Assembly: GCA_963599255.1 (NCBI GenBank)
Contig: CAVBWS010000023.1
Coordinates: 1-30,356 of the forward strand
Reading direction: 5' to 3'
Source: RGIG5612 sp963599255
Lineage (GTDB): Bacteria > Bacillota > Clostridia > Lachnospirales > Lachnospiraceae
DNA length: 30,356 nucleotides
Every line of letters starts with the position of its first letter. The stretch's first letter is position 1. Both the position numbers and the translations under genes were made by a program. Below, in pieces: positions 24,046-30,356 of this stretch. A model generated the notes under the pieces. It was given only the letters and a program-made list of their open reading frames with translations, was not told the origin of the DNA and did not search any database.

Positions 24046-27000
24046 TTACTGCGAGCCGCGTATCTCTTTCTGACAAATATAACAGCTCCTGTCAAAAGTG
24101 CAGCAATAGCTATTCCGCCGAATCCCAGATACAAGGCTGCGCCGTATGTATCACCCGTCTGCGGCGTTCTTCCTGGATTCCTAAAGGTTACTGTCTGCTC
24201 CTTGTCTTCGATATCCTCATGAACTGCAAGCAGCTTTTCGTCTTTATAGAGTCTCTCAAATGCTACCACGGATTTTCCTGCCAGTTTTGCGCCGCTAAAG
24301 GTAAATGTTACTTCTACCGCACCATTTACAGATTCAGCTGTAAATGATATCTCAGATGTTATCTCTTTTCCGTTATCATCAAGTACAGCCTCACCCGTTG
24401 CATTGTCCATAAGCTTTCCTGTTACCTTGTATTCCTTACCAATGATAAGGTTTTCATATGTAACGGTATCAACTAATGTGATGTTCTCTGTTGCATCAGC
24501 ATCATGTGTACTATCAACGCTGTCTAAAAGTGAGGTCTTAATCTTAGGGATATATACCATCTGGTCAGTATCTTCAATGTTCTCATGTGTCGCTAATATC
24601 TTGGTGTCTCTTGTAAGTTCTTCAAAGGCTACAACGGTATGACCCTTAAGGTTTGCTCCGTAGAATGAGAACTTAACCTCCACAGTTCCGTTTACAGATT
24701 CTGCCTTAAAAGTTGTCGTGGCCGTTATCTCTGTTCCGTCATCGCCGAGTGCAGCCTCGCCTGTTGACTTGTCAATAAGCGTTCCTGTTAACACATATGT
24801 CTCCCCAATGTGAAGGTTCTTGTATGTAACAGTATCTACAAGCTCTATAGGTGAGCCTTCTGCATATGCATCCTTGCCACCGTCGATGCCGTCTAAAAGC
24901 ATTGTCTTAATCGCAGGAATGTCTACTGTCTGCTCTTCATCCTCGATATCCTCGTGGACTGCGAGCAGCTTTTCGCCTTTATAGAGACTCTCAAATGCTA
25001 CTATTGATTTTCCTGCAAAAGATAAACCGCTAAAGGTAAATATGACCTCTACCGTACCAGTTGCGGATTCAGCTGTAAAGACCGTCTCTGCGGTGATCTC
25101 CTGACCGTTATCATCAAGTATAGCCTCACCTGTTGCCTTATCCATCAGCTTTCCTGTTACCTTGTATTCCTTACCAATGATAAGGTTTTCATATGTAACG
25201 GTATCAACTAATGTGATATCCTCTGCTGCATCAGCATCATGTGTATCATCAACGCTGTCTAAGAGCGTTGTTCTGATCCTCGGAACATATACCGTCTGTG
25301 CTTCATCATTTATGTCTTCGTGCTTTGCGATTATTGTTCCGTTGTCAGATACATACTCATATGCCACGTATGTATGATTTTCCTTAGCTTCAAAACTAAA
25401 CGAAAGTGTTACAGAGGAAGATGAATCCTTAACTGTAAATGCAGCTGTATTGCTTGCTACCGCCTCTCCTGTTGCTTTATCTACGATCCTTCCGCTCAGT
25501 GTATATGTATTTCCTGATTTCAGACCTTTGTATGTTACGGTATCTACAAATGTGACCGTACCTGCTTCTGCGATATTACTGTTTGTCACATTGTCCTTTA
25601 ACATGGTACTGATCGCCGGAAAATGTACTGTTTGTTTTTCTGCAGTAAGGTCCGTTTCCTCGCCCATCTTGTACCATGTGCCATTTACATATTCTTCCAA
25701 TATTTCACCAGCTACAAGATATTTTCCTATGTACGAAGCCGTATCAACTGTGAATTCAACACTTACAGTCTGCTTTTCAGCTGACGCGGTGAAGTTTACA
25801 ACCTTGGCTGCTACAGGCTCTTTTGTATCCCGGTCATACAATGTACCTGAAAGTCTGTACGTTCCGCCTGCGTTAATATTTGACAGGGATACCCTATCTG
25901 CTATGGTAGTGGTTTCGACATCTGCATCTGCGTAATGTAAACCATTTATTAATGCCTCCGTGTCTATTATGACCGGAATATTGTATCCGTTAATGCTGTT
26001 CTTGGTCTGAACAGGATCCAGAATGCTGTTCGAGTCTATAACTTTCACTAAGATTCCGCCGTCAGTGGTTACTGCACCGGCTTCATTGCCTATGAAGTAC
26101 ATACTTCCTTTTAGGCTGTAGCCGCCAGCCGGGTTGATCTCTTCAATCGTATATGTACCCAGCAGTAATCTTGCCTCTCCGTCCACATAGTACAATGGGT
26201 CAGAATCGGATGTAAGGTCATTCTCATCAAGCCTTGCAGAATAACCGTTTCCCAATGCATTTAATCTTGTTTTAATTTTCCAGGTTCTTGCAGGTGTTCC
26301 TGAATGATCACCGTTAAGGTTGTCGTAGTAGCAGATTCTAAATGTTGCCCCATCCAAAGGAAATGCATATACATAATCCTGTGCAGATGCCTTGGTTATG
26401 CTGATGATCAGCGGGTCCGCTTCTAGCGGGTCTGTGGACCTTACTACATACGGATTATCTCGCGTGTTTGAAGTGGTAAGGTTAACAATATAATAATTCG
26501 GAGCTGTCGCATCCGGATCTAACATATGTCCCGGTGATGCCTTGCTCTCTACTATGTAATACCTTCCAGCCGGAAGTTCTATAGTCTCCGATTTGCCGTT
26601 TTCATCAGTTGTAAGCACTGCCACAAGTTTTGATTCAGCAAGCGATGTGCTGCTATATATCTTATACTCAGCGCCCTTTAATGAATACAAACTGTTGTCT
26701 GCGTAAATATCCGGATTTGTCGAGGATTTCTGGATATATAAATATCCGTCACTTAACTCGTCATTAAGTATACCTGTCACATTTGATGAAAGGGCCGTCG
26801 CTGCCCCTGCCGATACAGTGAACTGATAAGTCCCCGAATTTTTATTATATCCTGTTGGCGCAGCCTCTTCACAAAGGTAATATGTTCCTTCATCAAGTGT
26901 TATTGTCTTATCATAAGTGTCGGCATAATAGTAATATCCGTCGTAATAATTATAGCAGTCTCCGGCAGCCGACGGGATGTTTGACTTATCAGTTGTCCAC

Positions 27001-28316
27001 TTAGCCACATATCCGGTACCTGCTGCACCTGTTATAAAATATCCCTGCCACTTCGTACACGCCTCATCTGAATATATGCCGTACAAGGCTCCTGTGAGCG
27101 GATTCTTTGAAGTATCCGCACTGGTGCTTTTATTAAGAGTTACATATCCCTCAGGCTCATATGACAGATAGAAGAGCACCTGATATCCTGATCCGCATGA
27201 ACACATATACAGCTTATAGCTTGAAGGAACCGCGCTGTATCCCTTAACCTGATTTGCAAATCTTGCGCCTGTCCCTGAATATTGTGAGATGCCTCCCATG
27301 CTGTATACGTCTTCAACGTCAGCTCCGCTGTATACATAGCTCATTGCAAAACCGGTTCTGGCTCTGTCTACCTGTGATGTAGAGAGTACTGATGCTGCTC
27401 CGTCTGCTCCGTAATACAGAACCTTCTTTATCCATTCTGCATTGCTTCCCGAATACTCACTAATTGAAACCGTTGTGCCCACCCTGGGATGTACGGATGT
27501 CGCTTGTGCGCAATAAGGAATTGCTCCGTTTGAGAGTTCAAAGTAATAATCCCAGCATCCAACCCCCGGTATCAGCCAAACTTCACTTGCTACGGTTATG
27601 GTTGCCGTCGCAGACCCCAGCGCATTTGCTGACCATCCGCCTGATACAAGTGCTATGTTGCTTAGCGGCTGATACAAAGAATATACAGCTATTGCGTAGG
27701 TTTCGAATCTTTCAAGATCTAACTTATCGTATTCCTCATCCGTAAGCTCTTCCAGTTCTGCTTCAAGTTCATCTACCAGAGCCTTTGCAGCATAATATTG
27801 CGCAAGTTCTTCCTCCTCACTTGTTGCGCTGCCGTCCAGGACAATATCCGGAAGTGCGTCTATCTTCTCCTGAATCCTTGTAAACCTTTCATCAGCCGTC
27901 GTACTTTCTTCCTGACTGCTTTCTTCCTCCGATGAAGTCTCCTCAGAAGAGCTCTCCTCTTCTGATAAATTCTCGTCCGCTGGCTCTGTGCCGCCTGCTA
28001 TCGCTGCGTTATCAGAACCTTCCTCGCTGCTCTCTTCAATTTCTTCTGCATCTGTCTCTGACGTACCTTCTTCCTGCTCTTCTGATGAATCAGTCTCTTC
28101 TTCATACTGCGAAATGCCGGTTTCTTCTGTCAGCTCGATATACTCCTCCGTGTCCGACATTACCGTCGTTCCCGGCTCTTCATAACTTTCAGTAGTTTCG
28201 ATTTCCTGCCATGTCTGCTCTTCTGATGCAAAAGAGACATTTAAAAATATACTTAAGATCATGCTCACTGCCACAAGAAACGCCAGCACCTTTCTTAAAG
28301 TCTTTCTCTTGTTCAT
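24042..28316 (-). CDS. VaFE-repeat cell-wall-anchored surface protein (adhesin or pilin-like)
   Basis: In this 1424-residue protein, a signal peptide (about 1-30) precedes an acidic Ser/Glu-rich linker (31-140) and a helical stretch (about 140-215). Residues about 225-340 resemble a thioester domain, with Cys269 in PYCAQ, but the partner motif TQxAIW reads TGFAMS (321-326). Three SpaA/prealbumin-like domains follow to about residue 780 (LTGALYGIYSD, LKGAEYKIYSS and LDGATFRICYY starts). Five VaFE-type repeats follow: about 781-903, 904-1015, 1016-1137, 1138-1260 and 1261-1379. Most have DTVTY and EQTV motifs of Thr-Gln ester-bond domains. The tail is TPQTGD (from 1384), a membrane helix and RKRYAARSN, a sortase signal with T in place of L. 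No sortase gene is in view. GGAGG lies before the ATG. Confidence 0.88.
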   Translation of the reverse strand: MNKRKTLRKVLAFLVAVSMILSIFLNVSFASEEQTWQEIETTESYEEPGTTVMSDTEEYIELTEETGISQYEEETDSSEEQEEGTSETDAEEIEESSEEGSDNAAIAGGTEPADENLSEEESSSEETSSEEESSQEESTTADERFTRIQEKIDALPDIVLDGSATSEEEELAQYYAAKALVDELEAELEELTDEEYDKLDLERFETYAIAVYSLYQPLSNIALVSGGWSANALGSATATITVASEVWLIPGVGCWDYYFELSNGAIPYCAQATSVHPRVGTTVSISEYSGSNAEWIKKVLYYGADGAASVLSTSQVDRARTGFAMSYVYSGADVEDVYSMGGISQYSGTGARFANQVKGYSAVPSSYKLYMCSCGSGYQVLFYLSYEPEGYVTLNKSTSADTSKNPLTGALYGIYSDEACTKWQGYFITGAAGTGYVAKWTTDKSNIPSAAGDCYNYYDGYYYYADTYDKTITLDEGTYYLCEEAAPTGYNKNSGTYQFTVSAGAATALSSNVTGILNDELSDGYLYIQKSSTNPDIYADNSLYSLKGAEYKIYSSTSLAESKLVAVLTTDENGKSETIELPAGRYYIVESKASPGHMLDPDATAPNYYIVNLTTSNTRDNPYVVRSTDPLEADPLIISITKASAQDYVYAFPLDGATFRICYYDNLNGDHSGTPARTWKIKTRLNALGNGYSARLDENDLTSDSDPLYYVDGEARLLLGTYTIEEINPAGGYSLKGSMYFIGNEAGAVTTDGGILVKVIDSNSILDPVQTKNSINGYNIPVIIDTEALINGLHYADADVETTTIADRVSLSNINAGGTYRLSGTLYDRDTKEPVAAKVVNFTASAEKQTVSVEFTVDTASYIGKYLVAGEILEEYVNGTWYKMGEETDLTAEKQTVHFPAISTMLKDNVTNSNIAEAGTVTFVDTVTYKGLKSGNTYTLSGRIVDKATGEAVASNTAAFTVKDSSSSVTLSFSFEAKENHTYVAYEYVSDNGTIIAKHEDINDEAQTVYVPRIRTTLLDSVDDTHDADAAEDITLVDTVTYENLIIGKEYKVTGKLMDKATGEAILDDNGQEITAETVFTAESATGTVEVIFTFSGLSFAGKSIVAFESLYKGEKLLAVHEDIEDEEQTVDIPAIKTMLLDGIDGGKDAYAEGSPIELVDTVTYKNLHIGETYVLTGTLIDKSTGEAALGDDGTEITATTTFKAESVNGTVEVKFSFYGANLKGHTVVAFEELTRDTKILATHENIEDTDQMVYIPKIKTSLLDSVDSTHDADATENITLVDTVTYENLIIGKEYKVTGKLMDNATGEAVLDDNGKEITSEISFTAESVNGAVEVTFTFSGAKLAGKSVVAFERLYKDEKLLAVHEDIEDKEQTVTFRNPGRTPQTGDTYGAALYLGFGGIAIAALLTGAVIFVRKRYAARSN
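24412..24482. repeat. Direct repeat A in the adhesin gene (copy in VaFE repeat 5)
   Basis: This 71-bp stretch is identical to 25147-25217, 735 bp away. The offset equals two protein repeat units, so repeats 3 and 5 are closer to each other than either is to repeat 4. Confidence 0.85.
25147..25217. repeat. Direct repeat A in the adhesin gene (copy in VaFE repeat 3)
   Basis: Partner of 24412-24482. Flanking DNA is also similar: the segments around 24190-24265 and 24929-25004 match closely at the same spacing. Confidence 0.85.
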
Positions 28317-28360
28317 AGATATTTCCTCCTCGTAAGACTTTTTTATTGTTTCATGTATAT

Positions 28361-28394
28361 AAAAAGGAAGAGCCGTGTTTTCAAAAGCTCTTCC
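28361..28394 (-). terminator. Rho-independent terminator after the 551-residue gene
   Basis: GGAAGAGC and GCTCTTCC form a perfect 8-bp stem (28366-28394). On the minus strand it is followed by TTTTT (28361-28365). It lies between the 551-residue gene and the adhesin gene, so the two are probably separate transcripts or are linked by readthrough. Confidence 0.8.
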
Positions 28395-28434
28395 CTATTG
28401 TTGTTAGGTAACGATATGTATTTTTAGCTGCTTT

Positions 28435-30090
28435 TTATCTCCATGCGCCGCAGATACTGCATTGATCACCTATATAAGTCCATGTCTGGGCCAAATCATC
28501 ACTTACTGGTTCTCTTGAAACTTCCACGTCCCGCCATGTGTAGTTGCCGTGGCCTGTCTGAAGTGAATGTACTTCCCATTCTTCATCTGTATCAAACTGT
28601 TCTTCACACCATTTGCATACCACCTTGGTAATTCTATTGACAATCCACCCTTGGGACACCTCTACCCAGTTATGACCCGCGGCATATATAGGCTCTGAAT
28701 ATGTGTTACCGCAGCCTGTGCATCTGTAAATAATATATCCGTCTGTCTCACATGCTGCAGGTATGCTCTCTGCCACTTCATAGCTGTGTATATGAGCTGT
28801 CGTAGGTACTTCTTCAGGAGCCTCCGTCTGTCTCGCAGGTTCCGGCTGAGTCTGTGGCTGCGTTTCTTTTTGTTCAGTAGTCGTCTCCTGTGCAGGCGTT
28901 GTTGCTGTATTTACACGGTCAATGCTGCTGCTTGTGTCACTTTCCGTCACCTTTGTTATCTCCTGGTTCTTTTTTCCCTCTGTTACTGTCGTGACGTTTT
29001 CTGTTGCCTGAGCTGTAGTCTGTGCTATCACATCGTTTTTGTTGTCCTTTGTGATGATTACAGCTGTTTCCTCTTCGAATCCGCCATCGGTTTCTTCGGA
29101 TACGATCGTTACCATGCTTTCCGTTACAAAATCGAGATTTTCGTCAGGCAGCATAAAGTCCATATCTTTTTCCTCTTCGTACGCTTTTAAGGAAGCTATA
29201 TCAATGACTATGTGCCAGTAAACAGTATAAGAACCGTCGATATCATATAGAACCTCCGAATCGTCAATCTGTATATTCTTTACGATTGCCGTATTTATCG
29301 CTACCAGATCCGAGATTTTAGTATCCGTTCCGTTTTCAATCGTATGATCCTTTATACCCGTTATAATACCTGTATCAGACAACATTCCTATCTGTTCAGA
29401 TGTAAGTTTGTAAGCGGTGGCAGCATCAGCTATCATGCAGAGCATCACTGCGTTTTTCTTTTCATTCTCGTCAAATGTTTCACCTGAACTTATTGCAGCC
29501 TCATTTGTTCCATCAATATAAAAAGCTAATAAGCTAAGTGCCGCTTTTTCAGAATCCTCACTTGCAAGAGCCTTAAAGGCAAGGTTTAACTTCTCGTTTT
29601 CCTTTATCTCGTAGTCCTCTTTAGATGCCTTAAGCCTATCTGATGCTAGATTTAATAAACTCTCTAAGGTTACATAGTATTTACCGTCCTCGTTTATAAG
29701 GTCTTCTTCCTTTAAATCTTTAGGAAGGTTTTCCATGTCAACCTCTGCCCTTTCTTTATCGCTTTTAATTGCTTCAAGTCCTTCCTTTACGAGAAGTGTG
29801 CCTTTATACAGATAATTTTCCTGAAGCCAGGAGTTTAGCTCTTCTTCTGTAATCTCGCCGGCTTCATATTTTTGAACCATTGATGAATAAGTCTGTGTCT
29901 CGGCAGCCTCTCTTATTTCAACGTTTCCTGAAAGCTCCTGAGCAGACTCTGTCTCAGGCTCTAATGTTTTCCCATAAAGGAGTGCGGTCATCTCCTTGTC
30001 TCCATTGTCTTCATGTGTAAGTGCAAACGCCGGAACAGCTAATGCTGCACAGGCTGCAAGAACAACGAATGTTGATAATAGTTTCTTCAT
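28435..30090 (-). CDS. Secreted protein with Thr/Gln/Glu-rich linker and Cys-pair C-terminal modules
   Basis: I do not recognise a named family for this 551-residue protein. A clear signal peptide ends near AFA (about 23). Residues about 45-335 are acidic and mostly helical with no known active site. Residues about 340-430 are a Thr/Gln/Glu-rich spacer. The last 120 residues have CxxC pairs: CTGCG with GHNW after it, CKWC, and a final CSICGAWR, plus several His. This looks like the treble-clef or zinc-ribbon-like segments often seen in clostridial surface proteins (CxxCG...AxGHxW). There is no sortase tail or membrane anchor. AAGGAGA precedes the ATG. It may be an extracellular partner of the adhesin downstream, but that is position only. 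Confidence 0.7.
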   Translation of the reverse strand: MKKLLSTFVVLAACAALAVPAFALTHEDNGDKEMTALLYGKTLEPETESAQELSGNVEIREAAETQTYSSMVQKYEAGEITEEELNSWLQENYLYKGTLLVKEGLEAIKSDKERAEVDMENLPKDLKEEDLINEDGKYYVTLESLLNLASDRLKASKEDYEIKENEKLNLAFKALASEDSEKAALSLLAFYIDGTNEAAISSGETFDENEKKNAVMLCMIADAATAYKLTSEQIGMLSDTGIITGIKDHTIENGTDTKISDLVAINTAIVKNIQIDDSEVLYDIDGSYTVYWHIVIDIASLKAYEEEKDMDFMLPDENLDFVTESMVTIVSEETDGGFEEETAVIITKDNKNDVIAQTTAQATENVTTVTEGKKNQEITKVTESDTSSSIDRVNTATTPAQETTTEQKETQPQTQPEPARQTEAPEEVPTTAHIHSYEVAESIPAACETDGYIIYRCTGCGNTYSEPIYAAGHNWVEVSQGWIVNRITKVVCKWCEEQFDTDEEWEVHSLQTGHGNYTWRDVEVSREPVSDDLAQTWTYIGDQCSICGAWR

Positions 30091-30148
30091 GTTTATTGTC
30101 TCCTTCCTGCTTAGAATTGACTGATTTTTATATACTTTTCATGTTTTG

Positions 30149-30154
30149 ATTATA
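30149..30154 (-). promoter_or_regulatory. Candidate -10 box of the 551-residue gene
   Basis: TATAAT on the minus strand, about 60 bp before the start codon. No convincing -35 is seen at the right distance. Confidence 0.3.
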
Positions 30155-30235
30155 TCGAAGCCAAGAACTCAGCCTGTCATAGACTCAGCCAGTTTCTCTT
30201 AGTCCATTTCGGCGTATTTTAGAATATTTTAGATA

Positions 30236-30276
30236 CAAAAATAGCGGGAACCCTCAATTATAAGGATTTCCGCTAT
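30236..30276 (-). terminator. Rho-independent terminator after tRNA-Lys
   Basis: ATAGCGG and CCGCTAT arms (within 30241-30276), extended by further pairs inside, are followed on the minus strand by a T-run (30236-30241). It ends the tRNA transcript. Confidence 0.75.
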
Positions 30277-30287
30277 CTTCTAAGCAA

Positions 30288-30356
30288 TGCACCTTCAGGG
30301 GCTCGAACCCTGGACACCCTGATTAAGAGTCAGGTGCTCTACCAACTGAGCTAAAG
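30288..30356 (-). tRNA. tRNA-Lys (anticodon CTT), 5' end cut by the window
   Basis: Read on the minus strand, D-arm (TAGCTCAGTTGGTAGAGC), anticodon stem-loop (CCTGACTCTTAATCAGG, anticodon CTT), and T-arm (CAGGGTTCGAGCCCCTG) are complete. The acceptor 3' strand ends GGTGCA without an encoded CCA. About four bases of the 5' acceptor strand (expected GCAC) lie beyond the edge. Confidence 0.93.

Noticed and set aside
30288..30356. tRNA-Lys as integration site of a mobile element
   Set aside because: No integrase and no second copy of the tRNA 3' end were seen in the window.

Overview
The window looks like a chromosomal segment of a Gram-positive gut or rumen Clostridia, most likely a Lachnospiraceae member. 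This is inferred from several things: strong AGGAGG-type ribosome binding sites and sigma-A-type promoters; a PepV-like dipeptidase; tandem GGDEF/HD-GYP receptors; a VTC-DUF4956-CotH operon; and a large VaFE-repeat cell-wall protein with a sortase-type tail. No phage genes, transposase, CRISPR array or rRNA were seen. A tRNA-Lys(CTT), cut by the window edge, closes the right end.

Layout. Positions 1-3230 hold part of a dispersed repeat, a PepV-type M20 dipeptidase and a MATE exporter with a clear promoter. Positions 3231-10400 are a leftward block: csoR, a CopA-type copper ATPase with a CopZ-like domain fused at its C-terminus, a MocR-type regulator that has lost its PLP lysine and its C-terminal domain, and an 869-residue PEP-synthase-like ATP-grasp protein with a P-loop-less RecA/KaiC-like N-terminus. 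Two CsoR-type operators sit on and beside the csoR promoter. Positions 10612-12206 encode two tandem paralogues of the RelA/SpoT/MESH1 HD hydrolase fold, one with an intact metal site and one with a destroyed site.

Positions 12211-14113 encode an OmpR-type response regulator and its histidine kinase. They are divergent from a rightward operon (14457-18258) of a VTC-domain polyphosphate-polymerase-like protein, a DUF4956 membrane protein and a CotH-type kinase on a Gly-rich and Ser/Thr-rich membrane-anchored stalk. A repeat element of about 280 bp with inverted ends follows. Part of it is inverted relative to the repeat at the left edge of the window.

Positions 18635-23440 are a leftward operon of signal peptidase I and two membrane GGDEF/HD-GYP proteins, which suggests local cyclic-dinucleotide signalling. 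Positions 23665-30090 hold a small XRE regulator, a 1424-residue adhesin-like protein (thioester-like domain, SpaA-like domains, five VaFE-type repeats, sortase-like tail) and a 551-residue secreted protein with Cys-rich C-terminal modules. Intrinsic terminators follow the 551-residue gene and the tRNA.

The most unusual items are the intact/degenerate HD pair, the MocR without its catalytic lysine, the copA gene with an internal CopZ start and ribosome binding site, the RecA-like/ATP-grasp fusion, and the two-component system facing the VTC-DUF4956-CotH operon. All functional calls rest on motif recognition by eye; no database search was run.
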